This document shows, piece by piece, positions 43,518-52,413 of a stretch of DNA of 64,000 bases; within the stretch, counting starts at the first letter, position 1, and each line of letters opens with the position of its first letter. The notes beneath the pieces are model-generated. The model was not told where the DNA came from, made no database searches, and saw nothing but the letters and a program-made list of their open reading frames with translations. The position numbers were made by a program, and so were the translations under genes. This DNA is from JACCYI01 sp963828075 (lineage in GTDB: Bacteria; Actinomycetota; Thermoleophilia; Solirubrobacterales; Solirubrobacteraceae), in contig CAWHDH010000021.1 in assembly GCA_963828075.1 (NCBI GenBank), positions 1,860,001-1,924,000 on the forward strand. The letters run 5' to 3'.

Positions 43518-44876
43518 GTGCCACAGCTTGCCGAAGTCCTGCGTCGCGCTGTCGGGGAGCGCCACGTCCTCGTCGACCCGGAGCTGCGTGCGCCGTTCGA
43601 ACGCGACTGGACCGGACGCTTCGGCGCGCCGGCGGCTGCCGTGGTGCGGCCGGGGGACACCGCCGAGGTGATCGCCGTCGTCGCCGCCTGCCGCGAGCAC
43701 GGCGCCGCGATCGTCCCGCAGGGCGGCAACACCGGCCTGGTCGGGGCCGGCGTCCCGCGCGGCGGGGAGGTCGTGCTGAGCCTCGCCCGGCTCGACGCCG
43801 TCGACGCGGTCGACGCGGCGTCGGGGCAGGTCTCGGCGGGCGCGGGCGTCACCCTCACCGCGCTGCGCGACCACGCGCGGGCGGCGGGGCTCGATCCGGG
43901 CGTCGACCTCGGCGCCCGCGACAGCGCCACGCTCGGCGGCCTCGTCGCCACCGACGCCGGCGGCGCCCGCGCGCTGCGCTACGGGACGGTCCGGGCGCGC
44001 GTCGCGGGCCTCGAGGCGGTGCTGGCCGACGGCACCGTCGTCGACCGGATGACCGGGCTGCTCAAGGACAACGCGGGCTACGACCTGCCCGCGCTGCTGA
44101 TCGGCAGCGAGGGGACGCTCGGCATCGTCACGCGCGTCCGCTGGCGCCTCGTGCCGCGGCTCGACGCTCGCGTCACGGCGCTCGTGGGGCTGGATTCGGC
44201 CGAGGCGGCCGCCGCGCTGCTCGCCGTGCTGCGGCGCGAGGCGCCGTCGCTCGAGGCGGTCGACTTCTTCCTCGACGCCGGGCTCGACCTCGTCCTCGAC
44301 CACCTGCGGATCTCCTCGCCGATCGCCGAGCGCGCACCGGTCTATGTGCTCGTCGAGTGCGCCGCGCGCAGCGACCCGACCGAGGAGCTCGCCGCGGCGC
44401 TCGGCGCCGGCGGGGTCGACGACGCGCTCGTCGCCGACGACACCGCGACGCGCGAGCGGCTGTGGCGGCTGCGCGAGGCACACACGGAGGCGATCGCGGC
44501 CACCGGCGTCCCGCACAAGATCGACGTCGGCGTCCCGCTCGGCCGGCTCGCGGAGTTCCTGCGCCGCACCCCCGACGTGGTCGAGCGGGCGGCGCCGGGC
44601 GCGCGGACGATCCTGTACGGGCACCTCGGCGACGGCAACGTCCACGTCAACGTCCTCGGTCCGGCACCGGATGACGACGCGGTCGACGACGCCGTCCTCG
44701 AGCTGGCGGCGGCGTGCGGCGGGACGATCAGCGCCGAGCACGGCGTCGGCGTCGCCAAGGCGCGACATCTCGGCCTGGTCCGCACCCCCGGCGAGCTGGC
44801 CGCGATGGGCGCGATCAAGCGGGCCCTGGACCCGGACGGGCTGCTCAATCCCGGGGCGGTAGTGGGGGCGCCCTGA
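43518..44876 (+). CDS. FAD-linked oxidase (D-2-hydroxyglutarate/D-lactate/glycolate dehydrogenase type)
   Basis: 452 residues from GTG 43518. The FAD-binding half has VVPQGGNTGLVGAGVPRGG and SATLGGLVATDAGG; the C-terminal half has YGHLGDGNVHVNV (metal His) and EHGVGVAKARHLG. It oxidises a D-2-hydroxy acid to the 2-oxo acid, passing electrons to an acceptor. Next to a HOT-type enzyme, D-2-hydroxyglutarate is the most likely substrate (inference). Upstream in-frame codons back to 43344 run through the mirrored leader and are not used. Confidence 0.88.
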   Translation: MPQLAEVLRRAVGERHVLVDPELRAPFERDWTGRFGAPAAAVVRPGDTAEVIAVVAACREHGAAIVPQGGNTGLVGAGVPRGGEVVLSLARLDAVDAVDAASGQVSAGAGVTLTALRDHARAAGLDPGVDLGARDSATLGGLVATDAGGARALRYGTVRARVAGLEAVLADGTVVDRMTGLLKDNAGYDLPALLIGSEGTLGIVTRVRWRLVPRLDARVTALVGLDSAEAAAALLAVLRREAPSLEAVDFFLDAGLDLVLDHLRISSPIAERAPVYVLVECAARSDPTEELAAALGAGGVDDALVADDTATRERLWRLREAHTEAIAATGVPHKIDVGVPLGRLAEFLRRTPDVVERAAPGARTILYGHLGDGNVHVNVLGPAPDDDAVDDAVLELAAACGGTISAEHGVGVAKARHLGLVRTPGELAAMGAIKRALDPDGLLNPGAVVGAP

Positions 44877-44900
44877 GCCTGGTGTGCTTGGCTGGGATGG

Positions 44901-46433
44901 GTGCGCCGAATGCCTCCCGGCCTCCTCACACGCGTCGCGGCGCTGGTCCTCGTGGCCCTCGCCGCGGTCGCCATCGCGATCGCGCTGCGCGGCCGCGACG
45001 GCGGCGACCCGGTCGAGGTCCCGAAGACCGACGTGCCCGCCCCACCGGCCGCCGCCGGCAAGGTCGAGCGGTTCGCGGACCCGTTCGTCTATGACCCCGA
45101 CGAGCGTGCCTCGTTCGAGCGCCGCGCCGCAGCGGGGACGAGCCATCCGCTCTACACGGCGTCCCCCGGCGGTGCCGTCGTCAGCGCGGCACGCACCGCC
45201 GTGTGGCGGCCCGAGATCGAGCGGGCGGCCCAGGCCGCGGGCGTGAACCCCGACCGCCTCGAGGGCCTGGTGTTCCTCGAGAGCGCCGGGCGGCCCGACG
45301 CGATCGCCGCCGGGGACATCGACGGCGCCGTCGGCCTGACGCAGATCCTCGCCGAGACGGGCCAGAACCTGCTCGGGATGCGCGTCGACGTCGCGGCCAG
45401 CAAGCGCCTGACGCGGCGGATCTCACGGGAGCGCCGGCGGGGGCGGGAGGACCGCGTGCGGCGGCTCGAGCGCGCCCGGGCACGGATCGACCAGCGCTTC
45501 GAGCCGCGGCTCGCCCTCGCCGCCACCGCCCGCTACCTGAAGCTCGCCCGCGAGCGGTTCGGGCGCGAGGACCTCGCCTTCGTCTCCTACCACATGGGCA
45601 TCGGCAACCTCGAGCGGGTGCTGCGCACCTACGCGAAGGCGCGAGCGGACGACACGCCGATCGCCGACGTCATCTCGGACCGCAAGCTGACCTACGCCCA
45701 GGTCTACTTCGACTCGACGCCGCAGCGCCACAGCGACGCCTACCGGCGCCTCCGCGGCCTGGGTGACGACTCGTCCAACTACTACTGGAAGCTGCTCGGC
45801 GCGCGCGAGATCCTGCGGCTGCATCGCGAGCGCCCCGCGGAGCTCGTCCGCCGCGCGCAGCTGCAGACCGCCAAGAACTCCGCCGAGGAGCTCCTGCACC
45901 CGCGGGCGAAGACCGAGCACTTCGCCACCCCGCAGGACCTCGAGCGGGCGTTCAAGGCGAAGGGCATCGTGGCGTTCCCCGACCAGCGGGCGCGGCTCGG
46001 ACTCGCGCGACACGCCCAGATGGGCGAGCTGGCGCAGCGCATCGGCCGACAGCCGTCGCTCTACCGCGGGCTGCGGCCCGAGGCGCTCGCCCTCGCCATC
46101 TACGTCGGCGCCCAGGTCCGCGCGATCTCCGGCGAGCCGGCGCCGCTGGTGGTGACCTCGACGGTCCGTGACGACGTCTACCAGCGCCGGCTGATCCGCG
46201 GCAACATCCAGGCGACGCGCAACTTCTCGCTGCACACGACGGGATACGCGTTCGATGTGCTGCGCCGCTACGGCTCGCGCCGCCAGGCGCTCGCGTTCCA
46301 GTTCGTGCTCGACCGGCTCCAGGTCCTCAACGTGATCGCATGGGTGCGCGAGCCGGGCGCGATCCACGTCACCGTCTCGCGCGACGCCCGGGTCCTCGTC
46401 CCGTTGCTCGAACGGATAGAACCCAGTCCATGA
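44901..46433 (+). CDS. Lytic transglycosylase with C-terminal LAS-peptidase-like (DUF5715) domain
   Basis: 510 residues, N-terminal membrane anchor (about residues 10-28). The SLT domain at about 95-235 has catalytic Glu in VFLESAGRPDA and GAVGLTQILAETGQNLLG, with a basic insertion RRISRERRRGREDRVRR. The C-terminal part has SLHTTGYAFDV and IHVTVS: the SxHxxGxAxD plus His pattern is the zinc site of LAS D,D-/L,D-peptidases. A glycan-cutting and a peptide-cutting domain thus appear in one exported protein. GTG 44901 or ATG 44910; the stop overlaps the next gene's start. Confidence 0.85.
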   Translation: MRRMPPGLLTRVAALVLVALAAVAIAIALRGRDGGDPVEVPKTDVPAPPAAAGKVERFADPFVYDPDERASFERRAAAGTSHPLYTASPGGAVVSAARTAVWRPEIERAAQAAGVNPDRLEGLVFLESAGRPDAIAAGDIDGAVGLTQILAETGQNLLGMRVDVAASKRLTRRISRERRRGREDRVRRLERARARIDQRFEPRLALAATARYLKLARERFGREDLAFVSYHMGIGNLERVLRTYAKARADDTPIADVISDRKLTYAQVYFDSTPQRHSDAYRRLRGLGDDSSNYYWKLLGAREILRLHRERPAELVRRAQLQTAKNSAEELLHPRAKTEHFATPQDLERAFKAKGIVAFPDQRARLGLARHAQMGELAQRIGRQPSLYRGLRPEALALAIYVGAQVRAISGEPAPLVVTSTVRDDVYQRRLIRGNIQATRNFSLHTTGYAFDVLRRYGSRRQALAFQFVLDRLQVLNVIAWVREPGAIHVTVSRDARVLVPLLERIEPSP

Positions 46434-47308
46434 CCGACGCCATCCGCACGCCGGACGAGTGCTTCGAGGGCATCCCCGAATTCCCGTATGAGCCGCAGTT
46501 CCGGACGGTCGACGGCCTACGGCTGGCCCACGTCGACGAGGGCGACGGCGCGCCGGTGGTCATGTGGCACGGCGAGCCAACCTGGGGCTTCCTGTGGCGC
46601 AAGGTGCTGCCGCCGGTCCGCGACGCCGGCCACCGGGTGATCCTGCCCGACCTCGCCGGCTTCGGCCGCTCGGACAAGCCGATGGAGCGCGACTGGTACT
46701 CCTACGACCGCCACTGCGCCATGGCCGCGACGCTGCTCGAGGACCTCGACCTGCGCGACGCGACGTTCGTGATGCACGACTGGGGCGGCCCGATCGGGCT
46801 GCGCCTCGCGGTCGAGCACCCCGACCGGGTCACCCGGCTGGTGATGATGAACACCGGCGTGTGGACGGGGACCCAGGGGATGTCGGACGCCTGGCACCGG
46901 TTCGCGGCGTTCGTCGAGCAGGTCGAGGAGCTGCCGGTCGGCTTCCTCGTCCGGAACGGATGCGCGACCGACCCTGGCGACGAGGTGGCCGCCGCCTACG
47001 ACGCGGCGTTCCCGAGCGAGGCCTCCAAGGTCAGCGCCCGCATGTTCCCCCGCCTGATCCCGCAATCGGCCGACGCGCCGGGGGCCGCGGAGGGCCGAGC
47101 CGTGCTCGACGCCCTCGCCGCCGACGACCGGCCCAAGCTCATCCTGTGGGGCGAGCGCGACAACGCGCTCCCGCCCACCGTCGGCGAGCGATTCGCCGAG
47201 CGCATCGGCGCGCCCGCGCCCACGGTGATCGAGGGCGCGGCGCACTTCCTGCAGGAGGATCGGGGCGAGCTGGTCGGCACGACGATCGCCGACTGGCTGG
47301 GGAGCTAG
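46430..47308 (+). CDS. Haloalkane dehalogenase-like alpha/beta hydrolase
   Basis: 292 residues. The oxyanion/halide block is MWHGEPTWGFLWRKVLPP, the nucleophile elbow VMHDWGGPIGLRLA uses Asp (not Ser), as in dehalogenases, and the catalytic His is in IEGAAHFLQED. DLAGFGRSDKP is typical. It would hydrolyse a carbon-halogen bond; epoxide hydrolase is the alternative since both use Asp. ATG overlaps the preceding stop. Convergent with the SDR gene, with stops overlapping in CTAG. Confidence 0.88.
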   Translation: MTDAIRTPDECFEGIPEFPYEPQFRTVDGLRLAHVDEGDGAPVVMWHGEPTWGFLWRKVLPPVRDAGHRVILPDLAGFGRSDKPMERDWYSYDRHCAMAATLLEDLDLRDATFVMHDWGGPIGLRLAVEHPDRVTRLVMMNTGVWTGTQGMSDAWHRFAAFVEQVEELPVGFLVRNGCATDPGDEVAAAYDAAFPSEASKVSARMFPRLIPQSADAPGAAEGRAVLDALAADDRPKLILWGERDNALPPTVGERFAERIGAPAPTVIEGAAHFLQEDRGELVGTTIADWLGS

Positions 47309-48201
47309 GCCGCGCTCGGCTCCCGATCGGCGTCGGACTCCTCGATGACCCCCTCGGCACCCGGCGCGCTGCGGGCCGCGCGGGCCTCATAGCCGGCCCG
47401 GGCGCCGCGGTCGGCGTCGAGCAGGACGCGGTCGACCTTGAGCGCGTGCGCCACGACATCGCGCGCGCGGCGCGGTAGCAGCCCGACAACGGCGCCGATC
47501 GGGCCAATCGACCGCGGCACGTAGACGTCGAACCGCGGGAACTTGAGCGCGCCGACGATCTCCTCGGCCACGATCTCGGGGGTCACGCGCTTGATCCCGC
47601 GGGCATCGGCCACGCCGCCCGCGAGCTCGGTCTTCACCAGGCCGGGCATGACCACGCTCACCTCGATGCCGGAGCCGCGCAGCTCGGAGCGCACCGCCTC
47701 GGAGAGGCCGACCACGCCGTGCTTGCACGCGGAGTAGGTGGCGCCGCCGGCGAAGCCCGTCTTGCCCGCCGAGGAGGCGATGTTGACGATGTGGCCTGTG
47801 CCGCGCGGGCGCATGCGGCGGACCGCCTCCTTGGTCCCGTGGATGACCGCGTGGAGGTTGATCTCGAGCTGCTTGATGGCCACGGCGTCGGGCTCGTCCT
47901 CGAACGGCCCGAGGGGCATGATCCCGGCGTTGTTGACCAGGATGTCGATCGGCCCGAGCTGCTCCTCGACGGCGGCGAGGAAGGCCGTGAAGCCCGGGCG
48001 GTCGGTCACGTCGAGGGCCAGCGCGAGGGAGTCGCCGCCGAGCTCGGTGGCGGTGGCCTCGGCGGTGACCAGGTCGACGTCGCCGATCGCGACGCGGGCG
48101 CCCTCGCGGACGAGCGACTGGGCGATGGCACGGCCGATGCCCCGGCCGCCGCCGGTGACGACCGCGACCTTGCCGGACAGAGAGCGGGGTTGCTTGGCCA
48201 T
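47305..48201 (-). CDS. SDR-family oxidoreductase
   Basis: 298 residues. TGGGRGIGRA (NADP loop), NNAGIMPLGPF, the Ser of NIASSAGKTGF and YSACKHG (catalytic Tyr-Lys) are all in place. An extra C-terminal 35 residues are Ala/Arg/Glu-rich. Classical short-chain dehydrogenase; substrate unknown. ATG 48201 with GAGGAGAAG just upstream. The longer open frame reaching 48678 is on the opposite frame of the acetyltransferase. Confidence 0.9.
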   Translation of the reverse strand: MAKQPRSLSGKVAVVTGGGRGIGRAIAQSLVREGARVAIGDVDLVTAEATATELGGDSLALALDVTDRPGFTAFLAAVEEQLGPIDILVNNAGIMPLGPFEDEPDAVAIKQLEINLHAVIHGTKEAVRRMRPRGTGHIVNIASSAGKTGFAGGATYSACKHGVVGLSEAVRSELRGSGIEVSVVMPGLVKTELAGGVADARGIKRVTPEIVAEEIVGALKFPRFDVYVPRSIGPIGAVVGLLPRRARDVVAHALKVDRVLLDADRGARAGYEARAARSAPGAEGVIEESDADREPSAA

Positions 48202-48250
48202 TGGTCTTCTCCTCATGCGTACGTCGGCGTTCTGCCGGAAGAAGGCGAAC

Positions 48251-49123
48251 TTACAGGTAGGCCCCGCTCGGGAGGTACGGGACGAAGCGGCCGACGTCGC
48301 CGCGGACGAAGACGGCGCCCCCGACGCGGATTTGGAGGCCCGCCTCGAGGAGGACCGGCATCGCCCAGGCCTGGTGGGCGCTGACCCAGTCGACCGAGGC
48401 GCGCGCGCCGTCGGGCGTGAGGGCGATCGCCGCCCGCAGGAGGTCCTGGGCGGCGGGCTCGTCGAGCGCTGCGAGGAGGCGCACCTCGCCGCCCGCGCTG
48501 AGCACGTAGCCGCGGCCGGGCGCCACCAGCATGCGCAGGCCGGCGGCGAGCATGGCGCCGATGTCCCGGCCGTGGGCGGCGCCTCGGACCGCGCGGTCGA
48601 CCTCGTCGGCGAGCGCCAGGTCCTCGGGCCCGCCAGGCCGCACGTAGCTCGGCAATTCGAGCGGCCGCGGGACGCCATCCGCCTCGATCACCGGATGCAC
48701 CGCGAAGCCGGCGCGGGCGTAGGAGCGAAGCGCCCGGTGGTCCTCCGAGGACAGGATGATGCCGCCGCGCATGTCGGCGCCGTAGGCCAGCGCCCGCGAC
48801 AGCAGCTCCGAGCCGATACCGGCCGACTGCGCGCCCGGGTCGACGACGAGCAGCGAGAGGCCCCAGACCTCCTCGCGCAGCAGGGCGAGCGCAGCGCCGA
48901 CGAGCGACCCGTCTCGCTCGGCCGCGAACGCGCCGCCGGGATCCGTGGCGATCAGGTGCCGGATGCGCAGGACCGCGGCGACGCTGACGCCGGCCTCCGG
49001 ATCGGAGGGCTCGGGGCGACCGACCCGCAGGCGGAGGTCGGCCCAGGTGCGGCGGGCCAGCGCGGCGACCGCGGGGGCGTCGTCAGCGTGGAGCGCGCGG
49101 AACTCGACGGCTTCGGACGGCAC
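48251..49123 (-). CDS. GNAT-family N-acetyltransferase
   Basis: 290 residues from GTG 49123. The first half is a GNAT fold: FRALHADDAPAVAALAR, VGAALALLREEVWGLSLLVV, then the acetyl-CoA loop DPGAQSAGIGSELLSRAL and LRSYARAGFAVHPVIEA. The second half is a related but more divergent GNAT-like module (VLSAGGEVRLLAALDEPAAQ), so it is a tandem GNAT. Acceptor unknown. It follows the sigma-factor gene by 44 bases on the same strand. Confidence 0.82.
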   Translation of the reverse strand: MPSEAVEFRALHADDAPAVAALARRTWADLRLRVGRPEPSDPEAGVSVAAVLRIRHLIATDPGGAFAAERDGSLVGAALALLREEVWGLSLLVVDPGAQSAGIGSELLSRALAYGADMRGGIILSSEDHRALRSYARAGFAVHPVIEADGVPRPLELPSYVRPGGPEDLALADEVDRAVRGAAHGRDIGAMLAAGLRMLVAPGRGYVLSAGGEVRLLAALDEPAAQDLLRAAIALTPDGARASVDWVSAHQAWAMPVLLEAGLQIRVGGAVFVRGDVGRFVPYLPSGAYL

Positions 49124-49167
49124 GGCCGGGGACCATAGGCGCCCGGCGGATCGAAGCGGCGCGCGGC

Positions 49168-50721
49168 TCAGCCGTCGCCGCGATCGTCGTCGCCGCCGCG
49201 GTCGCCCTTGTTCCCGTCCCGGTGTCGGTCCTTGACGTTGTCGTCGTGGTCGCCACCGCGGTCTTCGGGCTTCTTCGCCACCGGCGGCGGGCTCGCGGGC
49301 TTCGGCTTGACCTTCGGCGGCTTCGGCTTTGGCTTTGGCTTTGGCTTTGGCCTGGACTTTGGCTTCAGCTTGAGCTTCTTGGCCCTCTTCGGCTTCCTCG
49401 CGGCGGCGTCCTCGCCACCACCTCCCGGCGGCGTGGCCGCGGTCTGCTGGTTGCCAGGCGAGCGCTGGTCGTCGTCCTTCTTGATCTGGCGCGGCGCGCC
49501 CGTGCGGCTCTTGCCGTGCGTCCGAGGCTTCAGAGCGATCAGCCGAGCCGCCCGCTTGCGCTTCGCGGCGCGACGCGCGGCCTTGCGCTTGGCGGCCGAC
49601 CGGCGCGGCTTGGCCGCGGGCTCTCGGCGTGGCGTCGTCCGCACGACGGACGTCGAGTCGGTCTCGCTCTCGCCCAGGCTCGCGGCCGGAACGCCACTGC
49701 GAGCCGGAATCTGGCCGCGGGCCGGTGCCTTGGCCGGGGCGCTCTTGGCCGCCGGCGCACCCTTGGCCGGCGGATCGGCGCCCTCGAACGCGACGACGCC
49801 CGCCGTCCCGCCGCCGCCGACGACCGCGAGCACGACGAGCGCCTTGGCGCCGAAGGCTCCGGCACCGGTGGCCGCCGCGGCACCGCCGCCGATCGCGATC
49901 GCCCCGCCGGCCGCTCCGCCGCCACCGCCGAGGATGGCTCCGAGCACCGCTTCCTTGAGGCCGAGCGCCGGGAGCACCGGAAGCACGATGGCGAGTGCCC
50001 GCCGCTGGTGGTCCAACTCCGCCTTGAACTCGCGGCAGCCCGGGCATTCGCGCACGTGCCGTTTCAGCGTGGTGCGCCGCAGCGAGCCGCCGCGGAGGTT
50101 CGCGAGCTGCTCGCGGATCTCCGCGCAGGGCGTCTCGCGGGCACGGCGGCTGGCCGCGAGCGATGAGCGGGCCTGGAACACGAGCGCCTTCACCTTCGCC
50201 TTGGGGCAGTCCAGGATCGCCGCGATCTCGTCGTGGCCGAGGTCGCCGACCTCGGCCAGCACGAGCGCGGCGCGCTGGTCGTCCGGGAGCGAGGCGACGT
50301 CGCGCAGCAGGTCGCGCAGGTCCTGGCGCTGCTGGACCTCCTCGGCGAGGCCGTTGGTGCTGAGCGACTCGAGCGCGTCGGAGGGCTGCTCGCGCCGCGA
50401 GCGCAGGATGGTGAGGCAGCGATTGCGGGCGATCGTGTAGAGCCAGGCCTTGAGCTGGATCGGCTTTTCGGACGCCACCATGTCGCGGTAGGCGGCCATG
50501 AACGTGTGCTGGACCGCGTCCTCGGCCTCCTCGGTCGAGCCGAGCATGTGCCGGCAGAACCCCAGGACGCCGCGGTGATGGCGGTCGAAGAGGACCTCGA
50601 AGGCCGCCTCGGAGCCCGCGCGGACGTCGGCGACGAGCCGCTCGTCGCCGGCGAGACGCACGAGCGAGGCGGGACGGCGCAGGGCGGGGCGCGCCGGGCG
50701 TGGCGCAGCAGAGGCTTCCAT
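49168..50721 (-). CDS. ECF-type sigma factor fused to zinc-finger, membrane segment and basic KPKP tail
   Basis: 517 residues from ATG 50721. Sigma region 2 is FEVLFDRHHRGVLGFCRHML with AEDAVQHTFMAAYRD; region 4 is LPDDQRAALVLAEVGDLGHD with HTH AAILDCPKAKVKAL. Next comes RHVRECPGCREF, the HxxxCxxC of anti-sigma zinc fingers, then a glycine-rich segment and one hydrophobic helix (KALVVLAVVGGGGTAGVVAF, about 285). The last ~220 residues are basic and disordered, with a KPKPKPKPKP run and an Asp-rich end. Normal ECF sigmas are ~180 residues. The fusion suggests a membrane-tethered, self-inhibited sigma factor, possibly released by proteolysis (inference). Confidence 0.85.
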   Translation of the reverse strand: MEASAAPRPARPALRRPASLVRLAGDERLVADVRAGSEAAFEVLFDRHHRGVLGFCRHMLGSTEEAEDAVQHTFMAAYRDMVASEKPIQLKAWLYTIARNRCLTILRSRREQPSDALESLSTNGLAEEVQQRQDLRDLLRDVASLPDDQRAALVLAEVGDLGHDEIAAILDCPKAKVKALVFQARSSLAASRRARETPCAEIREQLANLRGGSLRRTTLKRHVRECPGCREFKAELDHQRRALAIVLPVLPALGLKEAVLGAILGGGGGAAGGAIAIGGGAAAATGAGAFGAKALVVLAVVGGGGTAGVVAFEGADPPAKGAPAAKSAPAKAPARGQIPARSGVPAASLGESETDSTSVVRTTPRREPAAKPRRSAAKRKAARRAAKRKRAARLIALKPRTHGKSRTGAPRQIKKDDDQRSPGNQQTAATPPGGGGEDAAARKPKRAKKLKLKPKSRPKPKPKPKPKPPKVKPKPASPPPVAKKPEDRGGDHDDNVKDRHRDGNKGDRGGDDDRGDG

Positions 50722-50806
50722 CGCCAGTTCATTCTTCCCACATCCGCAACAACGCAACGCCGGTCGTCAGGTTGGCCGGTCCCTTCGGGCACCTAGAATC
50801 CGGCCG

Positions 50807-51694
50807 ATGACCCGGCTCCTCGAGCAGACGGGCTCCTTCGACCACGAAGGGCACCGTCTCGCCTACACCGTTCACGGGGAGGGGCCGCGCGTCTGCGTCC
50901 TCGTCCACGGGCTCCTCCTCAACCAGCGGATGCAGTCCCGGCTCGCCCAGGCGCTGGCCCAGCGGGGGAACCAGGTCGTCACCCTCGACCTCCTCGGGCA
51001 CGGCGCGTCGGACCGCCCTCGCGACATGTGGAAGTACTCGATGCCGTTCTTCGGTCAGGAGATCCTCGCGCTGCTCGATCATCTCGGGGTCGACGAGGCG
51101 GTCGTCGGCGGGACCTCGCTCGGCGCGAACGCAGCGCTGGAGGTCGCGTCGCAGGCGCCGGAGCGGCTGCGCGGGCTGATCATCGAGATGCCCGTGCTCG
51201 ACAACGCGCTGCTCGGCTCCGCCCTGACGTTCACGCCGCTGCTCGTTGCGCTGACCTTCGGCGAGCGGGTCATGCAGCTCGTGTCGCGCGGGACGCGGTT
51301 GCTCCCCAGCCGCCTCGTCCCGTTCGGGCCCGACATCCTGCTCGACACCGTCCGCCAGGATCCAGGCCCGAGCGCCGCGGTGATCCAGGGCCTGTTCTTC
51401 GGCCGCACCGCGCCCCACCGCGCCGAGCGTCGCACCTTCACGGCGCCGGCACTGATCATCGGGCACCGTCGCGATCCCGTTCACCCGTTCTCGGACGCCG
51501 GGATGCTGGCCGACGAGATGCCCAACGCACGGCTCGTCGAGGCCGACTCGATCCTCGAGTTGCGCCTCGCCCCCGAGCGGCTGACGAACCTGATCGCGGG
51601 CTTCGTCGAGGAGTGCTGGAAGCCGCAGCAGGCCAAGCGCCGGCCGAGCGCGCGCGCCCGTGGCACGGCACGGCGGCCGTCGGCACTATCCTGA
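50807..51694 (+). CDS. Alpha/beta hydrolase
   Basis: 295 residues. HG-type oxyanion loop VCVLVHGLLLNQRM, TLDLLGHGASDRP, nucleophile elbow VVGGTSLGANAALE (Ser), and IGHRRDPVHPFSDA, where Asp and His of this subfamily lie close together. A basic tail follows. Serine esterase/lipase-like; substrate unknown. Divergent from the sigma gene (85 bp), 8 bases before the DUF3105 gene. Confidence 0.85.
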   Translation: MTRLLEQTGSFDHEGHRLAYTVHGEGPRVCVLVHGLLLNQRMQSRLAQALAQRGNQVVTLDLLGHGASDRPRDMWKYSMPFFGQEILALLDHLGVDEAVVGGTSLGANAALEVASQAPERLRGLIIEMPVLDNALLGSALTFTPLLVALTFGERVMQLVSRGTRLLPSRLVPFGPDILLDTVRQDPGPSAAVIQGLFFGRTAPHRAERRTFTAPALIIGHRRDPVHPFSDAGMLADEMPNARLVEADSILELRLAPERLTNLIAGFVEECWKPQQAKRRPSARARGTARRPSALS

Positions 51695-51702
51695 GCTGAC
51701 CC

Positions 51703-52413
51703 GTGTCGAGCCGTCAGGAGGAAAAGGAGCGCCGCCGGCAGGAGCGGCTCGAGCGCGAGGCCGCCGAGAAGCGCGCCGCCGCGAGCCGCCGCCGGATCCA
51801 GCTGGTGGTCGGCGCGCTGCTGGCCGTCGCCGCCGTGGCCGCGATCGGCTTCGCCGGCGTCACCGCCCTCGGTGGGGACGACGACGAGCCGAGCAACGCC
51901 CGAAACGAGGCCGCGCGCGCCGCGGCGGCCAAGCTCCCGGCGCAGAAGGAGACCGACGTCGACAAGGCGGCCAAGGCGGCGGGCTGCGATCTCGTGCACC
52001 CGAAATACGAGGGCGCCGGCCACGAGGACCGCGACTTCACGCCCGCCGACTACAAGACGAACCCGCCGACCTCAGGGACGCACAACCCGCTGGTCGCCGA
52101 GGACGGCGTCTACGAGACGGGCGACGAGCCGCAGCTCGGCAACCTCGTGCACACGCTCGAGCACGGCCGGATCGACGTCCAGTACCGGCCAGGGACCCCG
52201 GCCGCCGAGATCACCCAGCTCGAGGGCTTCGTGGCCGAGAACGAGGGCTACCACATGGTCATGTTCCAGAACCAGACCAAGATGCCGTACGCGATCGGCG
52301 CCACGGCGTGGACGCACCTGCTCGGCTGCAAGGAGATGAACCCGCAGGTCTGGGACGCCCTGCGGACGTTCCGCGACCGCTACATCGACAAGGGTCCCGA
52401 GAAGGTCCCCTAG
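51703..52413 (+). CDS. DUF3105 membrane-anchored protein
   Basis: 236 residues, GTG start. A charged cytoplasmic N-terminus (EEKERRRQERLEREAAEKRA), one helix at about 35-55, and the conserved DUF3105 domain with YKTNPPTSGTHNPLVAEDGV, LVHTLEHGRIDVQY and TAWTHLLGCKEM. Several conserved His suggest a metal site; function is not established. Its stop overlaps that of the convergent sugar transferase by four bases. Confidence 0.88.
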   Translation: MSSRQEEKERRRQERLEREAAEKRAAASRRRIQLVVGALLAVAAVAAIGFAGVTALGGDDDEPSNARNEAARAAAAKLPAQKETDVDKAAKAAGCDLVHPKYEGAGHEDRDFTPADYKTNPPTSGTHNPLVAEDGVYETGDEPQLGNLVHTLEHGRIDVQYRPGTPAAEITQLEGFVAENEGYHMVMFQNQTKMPYAIGATAWTHLLGCKEMNPQVWDALRTFRDRYIDKGPEKVP

